NCBI RefSeq assembly: GCF_018598225.1
Contig: NZ_JAHESF010000001.1
Coordinates: 310,001-374,000 of the forward strand
Length of the DNA: 64,000 nucleotides
Source of the DNA: Chryseosolibacter histidinae
Lineage (GTDB): Bacteria > Bacteroidota > Bacteroidia > Cytophagales > Cyclobacteriaceae
Direction: 5' to 3'
Every line of letters starts with the position of its first letter. The first letter of the stretch is position 1. The position numbers were made by a program, and so were the translations under genes. The notes under the pieces are model-generated. The model had not been told where the DNA came from and searched no databases. It saw only the letters and a list, made by a program, of their open reading frames with translations. Of the stretch, positions 8,939 through 17,930 are shown piece after piece.

Positions 8939-9892
8939 ATGAACGAAACAAAAACGATCGAGGCGATCGGGCTGCCGCTGGTGGTGCAGCTCGACGACAT
9001 GGATAAGGACGCATTCATTGCTTACTATCGGAAAAATGAAAACGAGATCACGCGAAAGCTGTCGAAGAGCGGCGCATTGAAGTTTACGGGTGTTACGATA
9101 AACTCCTTGCAGGATTTCCAGCACATCGTTGATTCCATATCCAGCAAGTTTCTGAACTACATCGATGGCAACTCTCCGCGTACGAAGCTGTCGGGCAATG
9201 TATACACCTCTACGGAGTACGATAAAACACAAAAGATAACGATGCACAATGAGCTGTCATACTCGGCGAAGTGGCCCAACAAACTGTTCTTTAGCTGCCT
9301 TCAGCCGGCCGAGAGCGGTGGGGAAACGCTGATCGCAGACAGCCGCGAGATCTACCGGAAGATGAGCCGGTCTATCGTGTCGGAGATCGAGAAGCGGGGA
9401 ATTACCTACATCCGGAACCTGCACGGAGGTATGGGAATGGGGCCTTCCTGGCAGGATACGTTTGAAACCCGCGACAAAGCACAGCTCGAGCAATACTGCA
9501 CATCATACGGAATAGACTTCGAGTGGCGCGACAACGATATGCTTAGACTCAAACAATTCAGCAAGGGTGTGATCGAGCACCGGCAGAGCGGGGAGAAGCT
9601 GTGGTTCAACCAGATCGATCAGTTCCATCCTTGCCACCTGGGAGAAGAGATGTTTGAAACGATCATGATCATGTACGGCGACGAGCAGAACTTTCCCATG
9701 TACGTGACCTACGGCGACGGCAAGGCGATAGACAAGAAGATGGTACAGGAAATACTCGACACCATTGATCAGGTCACCATCTATCCGCCATGGCAGAAGC
9801 ATGAATTGATGATCGTAGACAACGAGCTGGTGTGTCACGGGAGGAACTCATACACCGGAGACCGCCGGGTGCTGGTGGCGATGTCAGAATGA
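8939..9892 (+). CDS. TauD/SyrP-like Fe(II)/2-oxoglutarate-dependent oxygenase
   Basis: 317 residues. The iron-binding motif reads H103-N-E105 in the context MHNELSYS, the HxE variant seen in NRPS-associated amino-acid hydroxylases (SyrP, AsnO and VioC groups) rather than the HxD of TauD. The distal ligand is His300 in CHGRNSYTGDRR, with the downstream arginines that bind 2-oxoglutarate. The motif GGETLIADSR is also family-typical. The family hydroxylates the beta-carbon of free or carrier-bound amino acids, often aspartate or asparagine. Given its neighbours, aspartate beta-hydroxylation is a reasonable guess but not shown by sequence. Its stop overlaps the start of the racemase gene (ATGA), so the two are translationally coupled. 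Confidence 0.88.
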   Translation: MNETKTIEAIGLPLVVQLDDMDKDAFIAYYRKNENEITRKLSKSGALKFTGVTINSLQDFQHIVDSISSKFLNYIDGNSPRTKLSGNVYTSTEYDKTQKITMHNELSYSAKWPNKLFFSCLQPAESGGETLIADSREIYRKMSRSIVSEIEKRGITYIRNLHGGMGMGPSWQDTFETRDKAQLEQYCTSYGIDFEWRDNDMLRLKQFSKGVIEHRQSGEKLWFNQIDQFHPCHLGEEMFETIMIMYGDEQNFPMYVTYGDGKAIDKKMVQEILDTIDQVTIYPPWQKHELMIVDNELVCHGRNSYTGDRRVLVAMSE

Positions 9893-10686
9893 TCTTTAAC
9901 CACCGTGCGATGGACGTTGCCAACGATAACGTGATCGGCATCGTAGGCGGTATGGGGCCTGAAGCGGGAATGGCTTTGTTCAATTCCATACTCACCCATA
10001 CACGCGCTGCCACAGATCAGGAGCACTTGTCGGTGTTGTTGATGTCTTTTCCCCGGCATATCACAGACCGCACATTGTTCCTGCAAGGTGACGAAGAGAT
10101 CAATCCGGCCTATAACGTGAGCGACATGATCTGCAGGCTTGAGTATGCGGGTGCCAGGGTGGTCGGTCTGGCGTGTAATACCGTGCATGTGCCGGAGATC
10201 TTTGATGTTATTGCAGCAGAGCTTCGTAAAAAGAACAGCCAGGTGCGGTTGCTCAATATGCCGGCGGAGACTTGCCGTTATATCAGGCGCCACCATGCGC
10301 AGGTGCACCGTGTAGGACTGATGACAACGAACGGAACGTATCGTTCAGCACTGTATGAAAATCTGCTGCTGGATTTTGGTTTTCATGCCATCGTACCGGA
10401 TGCGATGTTTCAGAACGACGTTGTTCACAGGATGATCTATGACAAGCACTTCGGTATCAAAGCCAACCCGGGACGCATTACGCCTGAAGTAAAATTACGC
10501 GCGGCCGAAGCGATTGAATTTTTCCGGCAGCACCAGGCGGAAGCCATTATCCTCGGATGCACGGAGCTGTCGCTGCTGAAACAGGAATTGAGCCGCGACT
10601 TCGTTATCATCGATTCTACCGAAGCCCTGGCCCTTGCCCTGATCAGGGAAGCTACCGTTGCGCTTGCCCAGGCCCCACAGCTTTGA
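9889..10686 (+). CDS. Aspartate/glutamate racemase family protein
   Basis: 265 residues from the ATG at 9889, which shares ATGA with the upstream stop; a longer in-frame start at 9832 lies wholly inside the oxygenase gene and is rejected. The N-terminus IGIVGGMGPEAG is the family's substrate-binding loop. The two catalytic cysteines are visible in LACNTVH and LGCTELSLL, so both half-reactions should be possible. The family interconverts L- and D-aspartate or glutamate without a cofactor. Beside an NRPS with no visible epimerisation domain, it may supply a D-acidic residue. Substrate choice between Asp, Glu and a broader range is not resolved. Confidence 0.88.
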   Translation: MIFNHRAMDVANDNVIGIVGGMGPEAGMALFNSILTHTRAATDQEHLSVLLMSFPRHITDRTLFLQGDEEINPAYNVSDMICRLEYAGARVVGLACNTVHVPEIFDVIAAELRKKNSQVRLLNMPAETCRYIRRHHAQVHRVGLMTTNGTYRSALYENLLLDFGFHAIVPDAMFQNDVVHRMIYDKHFGIKANPGRITPEVKLRAAEAIEFFRQHQAEAIILGCTELSLLKQELSRDFVIIDSTEALALALIREATVALAQAPQL

Positions 10687-10729
10687 TGTGCGCTATCATT
10701 ATGCTTATTACAACATTTAACTCATCATT

Positions 10730-11695
10730 ATGGATAACTTATCTGTGCTTGTTAAGGAAGAAGTGAATGAGATGGAAAAGACGATCAATGATTTCTTTTC
10801 CATTATTCCGGGAATAGAAAATGCTGCGCCGGCGCCTGCTGTGGATGCGCAGACCCTGAAGGAAGATGTTTTTATCAGGGAGTGGGTTTCCAGGAACAGG
10901 CCATGCCTGATCAAAGGTGCCGTTAAGCACTGGCCCGCCGTGGAAAAATGGCGACATAAGGAATACTGGCTGAGCAAATGCGAGAACTTTGAAGTGAGCG
11001 TTTATCCGCACCAGAATTATATCAACCAGACACTTCACAACAATGGGCATGAGCGCATGCAGTATCACGATGCGATCGAGCGCCTGTTTTCCAACAAAGA
11101 CCATGTGTTCAGCATGCCGGGAGAACAGATCACTGAAAACAACCGGTTCGCCGCGATCCTGAATGACCTCGGCACCTTTACGTTCATGCCTTCTCCAGAC
11201 CCGCCAAGGTGGTACGAAAAAAGACGGTTCTTCTCGTACCGGCGTGCCCACACCGCCTGGCATTACCACGGTGTGGATGAAACCCTCATGTGTCAGGTGA
11301 ACGGAGCCAAACGTGTGGCCTTGTTCTCGCCGTCCATTCCACAAGCGAAGCACGTTACCAATTTTCTGCTCAAAGAAAAGTACCTCGAAGGACAGACCTT
11401 GGACAAAGACCTGGACCTGAAACCCATCATCGCAGACGTGGAAGAAGGTGACGCTTTGTACATTCCTCCATACTGGCATCACGGTGTTGTTCCTAAAGAC
11501 GGAGAGATCGGGTTTACCCTTGCCTTTTGCTGGCCGAGTCCCATTCACATCCTGGGCGATTTTTCCAACTTCTTCGTGCGCGATCTGTACCGCGGAGCCA
11601 TGTGGCCTTTGGGTGTAAAAACATTCCTGCTTCCCTTGCTGGGATGTTACGCAGGGTTCATGCATTATAAAAGAAAGCTGCTCGGTGCGCAATAA
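10730..11695 (+). CDS. Cupin/JmjC-like (Cupin_8) protein
   Basis: 321 residues. It resembles the Cupin_8/FIH-like group: the first strand LIKGAVKHWPA, a metal-site stretch AWHYHGVDETL (His178, His180, Asp183) and a distal site YIPPYWHHGV. In most family members the first motif is HxD; here the acid position is His180, with Asp183-Glu184 three residues on, so the metal ligands may be rearranged. The family contains 2-oxoglutarate oxygenases and hydroxylases, and this copy could oxidise the peptide or a precursor. It lies between the racemase and the exporter in the same operon. Enzymatic activity is therefore possible but not certain. Confidence 0.75.
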   Translation: MDNLSVLVKEEVNEMEKTINDFFSIIPGIENAAPAPAVDAQTLKEDVFIREWVSRNRPCLIKGAVKHWPAVEKWRHKEYWLSKCENFEVSVYPHQNYINQTLHNNGHERMQYHDAIERLFSNKDHVFSMPGEQITENNRFAAILNDLGTFTFMPSPDPPRWYEKRRFFSYRRAHTAWHYHGVDETLMCQVNGAKRVALFSPSIPQAKHVTNFLLKEKYLEGQTLDKDLDLKPIIADVEEGDALYIPPYWHHGVVPKDGEIGFTLAFCWPSPIHILGDFSNFFVRDLYRGAMWPLGVKTFLLPLLGCYAGFMHYKRKLLGAQ

Positions 11696-11738
11696 CAATC
11701 CCTTTCACTCATTGCAGATAAAACATACCCACTCCGTT

Positions 11739-14700
11739 GTGAAGACCCGACGCATTTACGCTTTTATATTTTTGATCCTTGGCATTTTCTGTGTGATGCC
11801 GTGTTCCGTTGCCCAGCAGGTCACGGACGAGGTATTGATGCGCCAGATAGAGAAAGAAGTCAGTCGCCTGATGGAGAAAGGTGACATCCCCGGGCTGAGC
11901 CTTGTGATGATCCGCGACGGCAGGCAGACCATCCGGAACTTTGGTTATGCTGACCTGAGATCGCAGCGAAGGGTGACGGACACCACCTTGTTCGAGCTGG
12001 GCTCCTGCAGCAAAGCTTTTACGTCACTGGCTGTGATGGTGCTGGTACACCAGGGCAAACTGGCGCTGGATGACGACGTGTCGCTGTACATTCCGTGGTT
12101 CAGGGTGTATCACGAATCGGCTCCCGCAAAAATCACCATCCGCAACCTGTTGCACCACACGAGCGGTATCCCATGGAATACCATCTCAGAAATTCCCGAG
12201 GATGACACAGAAGATGCGCTCGAGCGCACCGTTCGAACATTGGAAGGACAGGAGCTGAGCCACCTGCCGGGAGAAAAATTTGAATATGCCACCATCAATT
12301 ATGATGTGCTGGCGCTCATCGTTCAGCGCATTGCGGGAAAACCTTTTGAGACTTTCCTGCAGGAGAACGTGATCGACCGGCTTGAGCTTCGGCATACCAG
12401 CATCGGTTATCCTGTTGACAGCACATTGAAGGCTACCGGCTACAAGATCGGGTTTCTGCAACCGAGAGAATATGTGGCCCCGGTTTTCAAAGGCAACAAC
12501 GCAGCGGGATACGTTTCCTCCAACGCAGCGGATATCGGCCGGTGGTTACGTTTTCAAATGGGCCTTGCCGATCATGAGCTTTATGAGCTGGCCCAGGCAA
12601 CACACCAGCGCGATGAAACGGTGCCACTACACGATATGTCCTCTTACGCAATGGGCTGGGACGTATCGCTGAATGGCAACCGGGAGATCTTTCACAACGG
12701 ACTGAATCCCAACTATACATCCTTTATGGTATTCAGACGGGAGCAAAAGCTGGGCGTTGCCGTGCTGGCGAATGCAAACAGTAACTTTACGTTGGTGATC
12801 GGCGACAAGGTGATGAAGCTGCTGGCAGGCGAGAAGAGCAGCCTTACCAGCGATCCCGGAGACGGAAACGACAGGTTGTTCTCGGTTGCATCGGTGATGG
12901 CAGGCATCTATCTGTTACTCGTTACAGCCTTTGCTTCGCTCATGATCGTCGACATTGTCAAAGGCAGAAGACGGTATGAGCCGTTCACCCTGCGCAAGCT
13001 GAAGAGCCTGGTGCTGCAGCTGGTGGCGTTTCTTCCTTTTCTTGTTGCGATCTATCTCCTGCCCAGGGCATGGGCGGGTTTTGAATGGCAGGCCATCGTA
13101 GTGTGGACCCCGATAAGTTTTCTCACGTTTGTAACACTTTTGCTGATCGCTTTCGGCGCCAGCTATCTCACCTACGCTGTGAGCCTGTTCTTTCCGGAGC
13201 CGAACAAATTTAAACGCATCATTCCCAGGGTATTGCTCACCAGCATTCTTTCAAGCCTGGCCTACATGACCATCATCATACTCATCACCTCTGCGCTGGG
13301 CAGCAGCACACTGCCCGTGTACCTGGTGTTTTATTACGTGTTGTCAGTATCTGTTTACCTCCTGGGCCGCAGGTTTGTCGAAATAAGCCTGATCAGGTTT
13401 ACCATGGAGCTGGTGTACGAGCTGCGCATCAAGCTCATTGACAAGATCTTTTCCACGTCCTATCAAAAGTTCGAGAAGATGGATCGTGGCCGGGTGTATA
13501 CCGCCATGAACAACGACGTGAGTACGGTAGGTGAATCTACCAGCATGTTCGTTGTGTTGATCACACACTGCCTTACCACAGTGGGCGCGTTGCTGTACCT
13601 GGCGTCCATTGCTTTCTGGGCGGCGCTCACTACGGTGCTGCTGATCTCGATACTGGCTACGTTGTATTTCCTGGCGACGCGGAGCACCAATAAATACTAC
13701 GAGCAGGCCCGTGACACCCAAAATGTGTTCATGCGTCTCATCAATGGTATGATCGATGGATTTAAGGAGATAAGCCTCCATCGTCAGAAAAAGCTGGAGT
13801 ATAAAGATGACGTGGCAGCAACAGCTGAAGAATACAGGAGCAAGATCACGGTGGCCAGCGTCCGGTTTGTCAATGCCTCGCTGGTGGGTGAGATCCTGTT
13901 GATCATTACCCTCGGCGCAGTAGCCTTTGCGTTTCCCCGGATCTTTTCGGGCATCGAGGTGTATACCCTGATGAGTTTTGTCATCGTGCTGCTGTACCTG
14001 ATCGGGCCCATCAATACCATCCTCACATCGGTGCCCGGCCTTGTGCGGCTCAGGATCGCCTGGAACAGGATCCAGCAGTTCCTGAGCGATATTCCGGCAA
14101 ACATGGATATTACAAGGCCGCAGCCCATCGCCATGCCACCGGCGGTAGACAGCATCAAAGCACGGGGTGTAAAATTTCAATATAAGAATGGAAGCGAACA
14201 GGATGTGTTTACCGTCGGTCCCATCGACCTGGAGGTGAGAAAAGGAGAGATCCTCTTTATCATCGGTGGTAACGGAAGCGGAAAGACCACCCTGGCCAAG
14301 CTTATCACAGGTCTGTATGAACCTGATGAAGGAGAATTTCTCATCAACAACAAAACCATCAGGTCCGCCCAGCTCGGTGAGTACTTTTCAACCGTGTTCA
14401 GCCCTGCCTTCCTGTTCGAGAAACTGTACAACATAGACCCCGTACAAAAATCGGCAGCGATAGAGAAGTATTTGCAGGTGCTGAACCTTGACAGCAAGGT
14501 AAGGGTAGTGGGTAACCGGTACAGCACCATCGATCTCTCCGGTGGCCAGCGGAAACGGTTGGCGTTGTTGCAATGTTACCTGGAAGAATCGCCCATTTAT
14601 TTGTTCGACGAGTGGGCGGCCGACCAGGACCCTGATTATCGCAATTTCTTTTACCGCACACTTCTCCCTGAAATGAAGGCCATGGGCAAGATCGTCATTG

Positions 14701-14825
14701 CCATCACCCATGACGATCATTACTTCGATGTGGCCGACAAGATCCTGAAAATGAGTCAGGGACAACCGGAGATCTACACGCGGCAGCATGCCCATGCGTC
14801 TCCCGCGGCGGTCATTTTTCCCTAG
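11739..14825 (+). CDS. Serine hydrolase fused to SyrD-type (cyclic peptide export) ABC transporter
   Basis: About 1028 residues from the GTG at 11739, which puts a signal-like hydrophobic segment ending SVAQQ at the N-terminus; the alternative GTG at 11685 adds 18 residues and overlaps the upstream gene by 11 bases. The first half (about 30-370) is a beta-lactamase/PBP-like domain with S-C-S-K and a YxN (YATINY) region. Several membrane helices follow, then a SyrD-like transmembrane domain and an ATPase with GGNGSGKTT (Walker A), LSGGQRKRL (signature) and YLFDEWAADQDP (Walker B and beyond). DEWAADQDP is characteristic of cyclic peptide exporters of the PvdE/SyrD type. It probably exports, and may hydrolyse outside the membrane, the NRPS product. 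Both modules look intact. Confidence 0.88.
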   Translation: MKTRRIYAFIFLILGIFCVMPCSVAQQVTDEVLMRQIEKEVSRLMEKGDIPGLSLVMIRDGRQTIRNFGYADLRSQRRVTDTTLFELGSCSKAFTSLAVMVLVHQGKLALDDDVSLYIPWFRVYHESAPAKITIRNLLHHTSGIPWNTISEIPEDDTEDALERTVRTLEGQELSHLPGEKFEYATINYDVLALIVQRIAGKPFETFLQENVIDRLELRHTSIGYPVDSTLKATGYKIGFLQPREYVAPVFKGNNAAGYVSSNAADIGRWLRFQMGLADHELYELAQATHQRDETVPLHDMSSYAMGWDVSLNGNREIFHNGLNPNYTSFMVFRREQKLGVAVLANANSNFTLVIGDKVMKLLAGEKSSLTSDPGDGNDRLFSVASVMAGIYLLLVTAFASLMIVDIVKGRRRYEPFTLRKLKSLVLQLVAFLPFLVAIYLLPRAWAGFEWQAIVVWTPISFLTFVTLLLIAFGASYLTYAVSLFFPEPNKFKRIIPRVLLTSILSSLAYMTIIILITSALGSSTLPVYLVFYYVLSVSVYLLGRRFVEISLIRFTMELVYELRIKLIDKIFSTSYQKFEKMDRGRVYTAMNNDVSTVGESTSMFVVLITHCLTTVGALLYLASIAFWAALTTVLLISILATLYFLATRSTNKYYEQARDTQNVFMRLINGMIDGFKEISLHRQKKLEYKDDVAATAEEYRSKITVASVRFVNASLVGEILLIITLGAVAFAFPRIFSGIEVYTLMSFVIVLLYLIGPINTILTSVPGLVRLRIAWNRIQQFLSDIPANMDITRPQPIAMPPAVDSIKARGVKFQYKNGSEQDVFTVGPIDLEVRKGEILFIIGGNGSGKTTLAKLITGLYEPDEGEFLINNKTIRSAQLGEYFSTVFSPAFLFEKLYNIDPVQKSAAIEKYLQVLNLDSKVRVVGNRYSTIDLSGGQRKRLALLQCYLEESPIYLFDEWAADQDPDYRNFFYRTLLPEMKAMGKIVIAITHDDHYFDVADKILKMSQGQPEIYTRQHAHASPAAVIFP

Positions 14826-14841
14826 CATAATTGCATACAGT

Positions 14842-16239
14842 ATGAATAACTTTGAAAGTTTTCACCTGGCGGAAAATGCCAGCGTGGTTTCTCCGGCGCT
14901 TCCCGGAAAAAAATCGAAAGAGATCCTGGCGTTCCAGCAGGAAAGAGAAGGCAGTATTGTCTCTTATCCACGGAACATGCCCATCGCCATCAACCGTGCC
15001 AAAGGTGCCGTTATTGAAGATGCCGACGGGAACCTGTTCCTGGATTTTTTCAGCGGGGCCGGTGTGCTGAATGTTGGCCATTGCAATGCCTTTGTGCTGG
15101 AATACGTGAAGGAGCAGCAGGAGAAGCTGGTTCATGCGCTGGATTTTCCTACCGAGAACCGAACGGACCTCGTCAGGAAAATATTTGAGCAGATCCCTGA
15201 AAAAATCCGGGATGAATTCAAGGTGAGCTTTTGCGGCCCTACCGGGTCAGACGCTGTGGAAGCGGCGATCAAGCTGGCCAAGCACAAGACCGGTAGGGAG
15301 GGAGTGATCGCCTTCCACGGCTCCTATCACGGCATGACCTCCGGCGCGCTGTCGGTAACAAGCAACGTAAAGCTGCGCAGCCGCATCAGCTCGCTCGTTC
15401 CCAACATCAGCTTCATACCCTACAGCTACTGCTACCGTTGCCCGTTCAATAAAGAAGCCGCTTCGTGCAAGCTTGATTGCGCTGATTACCTCAGGTATGT
15501 TCTGGAGAACCCGCACTCAGGTTTTGGAAAACCGGCTGCCATCATACTGGAGCCTATCCAGGGCGAGGGGGGAACCGTGATACCCAGGCCGGGTTTTCTT
15601 GAAAAGATCGTGGCCATTGCGCGGGCACATGATATTGTTGTGATCTTCGACGAGATCCAGTGCGGCTTTTTCAGAACCGGAAACTTCTGGGCGTTTGAAG
15701 ATGCCCATACCTTTCCGGATATCATCACCATGTCTAAAGGGCTTGGCGGTATTGGCTTCCCCATCTCAGCTATTATTTACAACAAGTCTGTTGAATCGTG
15801 GGGGCCGGGAGATCACATCGGCACCTTCAGGGGAAATCAGGTAAGCATCGCCGCGGGAAACGGCGCATTTGAGTTTATCAGGAATTTTGACGTGGCGCAG
15901 CATACCATCGAGATGGGTGCGTACCTCATGAACAGGCTGGAACAGCTCAAGGCAACGTTCCCCTGCATCGGCGAGGTCAGAGGCAAAGGACTGATGATCG
16001 GGATCGAATATGTAACGGACAGAACGTCTAAAACGCCCGCGCCCGAGATGGTGAAGAAGATACGGGAGCTCTGTTTCTCCAGAGGCCTGCTGTTTGAAGT
16101 AGGCGGGCATTACAACAATGTCATTCGCTTTCTGCCACCGCTGATCATCAACAAGGTGATCATCAACAATGCGATGGAGATCTTTGAAAGCGCTAACCGC
16201 GAGGTAATGGCCCAGCCGGCCGAAGTTTACCAGGCCTAG
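14842..16239 (+). CDS. Diaminobutyrate--2-oxoglutarate aminotransferase (EctB/Dat-like)
   Basis: 465 residues from the ATG at 14842; the frame extends upstream into the exporter gene, but the family begins near this ATG. It is a class III aminotransferase: GPTGSDAVEAAIK (phosphate-binding region), FHGSYHG, EPIQGEGG, FDEIQCGF (Asp contacting the pyridine nitrogen) and MSKGLGG with Lys299 as the Schiff-base lysine. The GPTGSDAVEAA block and overall length match enzymes that make L-2,4-diaminobutyrate from aspartate semialdehyde and glutamate. In an NRPS operon this usually means the peptide contains Dab or a derivative, although other omega-aminotransferase substrates cannot be excluded. Confidence 0.87.
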   Translation: MNNFESFHLAENASVVSPALPGKKSKEILAFQQEREGSIVSYPRNMPIAINRAKGAVIEDADGNLFLDFFSGAGVLNVGHCNAFVLEYVKEQQEKLVHALDFPTENRTDLVRKIFEQIPEKIRDEFKVSFCGPTGSDAVEAAIKLAKHKTGREGVIAFHGSYHGMTSGALSVTSNVKLRSRISSLVPNISFIPYSYCYRCPFNKEAASCKLDCADYLRYVLENPHSGFGKPAAIILEPIQGEGGTVIPRPGFLEKIVAIARAHDIVVIFDEIQCGFFRTGNFWAFEDAHTFPDIITMSKGLGGIGFPISAIIYNKSVESWGPGDHIGTFRGNQVSIAAGNGAFEFIRNFDVAQHTIEMGAYLMNRLEQLKATFPCIGEVRGKGLMIGIEYVTDRTSKTPAPEMVKKIRELCFSRGLLFEVGGHYNNVIRFLPPLIINKVIINNAMEIFESANREVMAQPAEVYQA

Positions 16240-16271
16240 GAAAGCGCTTCCACACAAAATCATCCGGATGA

Positions 16272-17867
16272 ATGGAAAACCTCCTGTACAAGCTCAGGCA
16301 ATCGCGCATCAGCATCACCGTGGTGGATGATCAGCTGAGGCTGAACATTCCTCATGATCTTGACGCAACGGAAATTGTGAAGGAGGTGAGAAAGAATAAG
16401 CAGGAGCTCATCTCTTACATCAGGAACGCCAGGGAAGCTTCCGGATTCGAAACACGTAAGCCTGAACCGGTAAAGAGACAGCAATCCTACGACGTTTCTC
16501 ACCAGCAAAAAAAAGAGTATTTGCGCTTTTTGATACTGGGTGATCATGCCTTCAACATGAACTTTATACTTCCGTTTGAGGCGCTGGATAAAAAAGCGCT
16601 GGAGCAAGCGATAAAAACCCTTTTCGACAGGCACGAGAGTCTGCGCACCACTTTTTCACAAACAGATGGGCAGATCCGTCAGCATGTTCATGAGACCGGC
16701 TCCTTTGTCATCAACATCGAATACATCGACCTTGTCAACGAGACGGATAAGCAAAAGATCGCCGAAAGGCTGTTCAACGAGGGCATCAAACGACAATTCA
16801 ACTTCGAGCGTGTGCCGCTGGCAGAGGTGAAGGTGGCCCATTATTTTGAAGGTGCGCATTTTCTGCTGTTTACCATCCACCATGTAAACTGTGATGCCTT
16901 CTCTACGGAAGTGCTGAAACGTGAGATCAGGCAGTTGTATGATGCTTACCGCACCGGGTCCGTAAATCCACTCGAGCCGCTGAAGCTTCAGATCAAAGAT
17001 TACGCCCATTGGGTGAATGATCTTCTTCACAGCGATCGGGGCAGAGCATCAGCTGAATTTTACAAGAGAACGGTGGCCGGCAGCGTCTGTCATGAGTATG
17101 GCGTGCCCGACCGCGATAGCTGGCCACGGTCAGCGATTGGATCCTATAAGAAGGACCTGCAGCAGGAGCTGATCAAAGCAGGCGCTGAACAAAAAAGCAG
17201 TCAGTACACTGCCGTCTATGGCACCCTTGTGAACTTGTTTCCCCCAATGGGCGCCTTTTACAGGACATTTGTGAGCGGTGACCTGCTGGACAGGATCAGG
17301 AAGCTTGCCGTCGACTGCCAATCGAGCCTCTTTAATATTTTAACGGCCGCGCTGGCGGTAACCCTGTACGAAGCCAGCGGAAATCCCTACATCCGCATAT
17401 ACATCCCGTTTTCCACAAGGGTGTTTGAAGAGTTCGAACATATCGTCGGGTGGCTTACGAGTGAGATTGTGCTGTGCATCGAAGTGAGCAGGGGTGCTAC
17501 CGTTAGGAGCTTTATTCAACATGTAGCGGGTGTCGTCCTCGAAACATCAAATCATCGGTTTTATCCACATGAAAAGATCCTGGACGACCTTGATCTGCCG
17601 CTGCAGGTGCTGGCGCCGGCAGTAATGAACCTGGTGAACATGACCGGAAATAAAATAGCCGACTTCAATCCGGTTCACAACAATCGCGGGTCGGGTCATT
17701 TCAATCTTGACTGCCAGGTGGCCGAATATGACAACGGTATGATGCTGGATGTGAACTATAAGCTGAGCAACTATTCATCCGCAACGATAGAGATACTGAT
17801 GAACCGGTACGTCGATGTGCTTGAAAGAATGAGCCGGAATCCAGGGGCAGACCTAATTGAGGAGTAG
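16272..17867 (+). CDS. Free-standing NRPS condensation domain with TubC-like N-terminal docking segment
   Basis: 531 residues. Residues 1-55 resemble the TubC N-terminal docking domain (LLYKLRQSRISITVVDDQLRL followed by a helix ending KQELISYI), used by NRPS/PKS proteins to find partners. The rest is a condensation domain with RHESLRTTF and the active-site motif H203-H-V-N-C-D208-A209: the catalytic second His is present, but the last Gly of HHxxxDG is Ala. No adenylation or carrier domain follows. Stand-alone C domains can release chains onto an amine or alcohol, or supply a missing condensation step. Here it could compensate for the half C domain of the interrupted NRPS protein. It is the last gene of the clear NRPS block. 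Confidence 0.87.
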   Translation: MENLLYKLRQSRISITVVDDQLRLNIPHDLDATEIVKEVRKNKQELISYIRNAREASGFETRKPEPVKRQQSYDVSHQQKKEYLRFLILGDHAFNMNFILPFEALDKKALEQAIKTLFDRHESLRTTFSQTDGQIRQHVHETGSFVINIEYIDLVNETDKQKIAERLFNEGIKRQFNFERVPLAEVKVAHYFEGAHFLLFTIHHVNCDAFSTEVLKREIRQLYDAYRTGSVNPLEPLKLQIKDYAHWVNDLLHSDRGRASAEFYKRTVAGSVCHEYGVPDRDSWPRSAIGSYKKDLQQELIKAGAEQKSSQYTAVYGTLVNLFPPMGAFYRTFVSGDLLDRIRKLAVDCQSSLFNILTAALAVTLYEASGNPYIRIYIPFSTRVFEEFEHIVGWLTSEIVLCIEVSRGATVRSFIQHVAGVVLETSNHRFYPHEKILDDLDLPLQVLAPAVMNLVNMTGNKIADFNPVHNNRGSGHFNLDCQVAEYDNGMMLDVNYKLSNYSSATIEILMNRYVDVLERMSRNPGADLIEE

Positions 17868-17930
17868 CCACACCGTAGTTCTAACTTATCTGTTATCTAA
17901 ACCTGTCAGCATGACCAAACTTCTCCCTGT

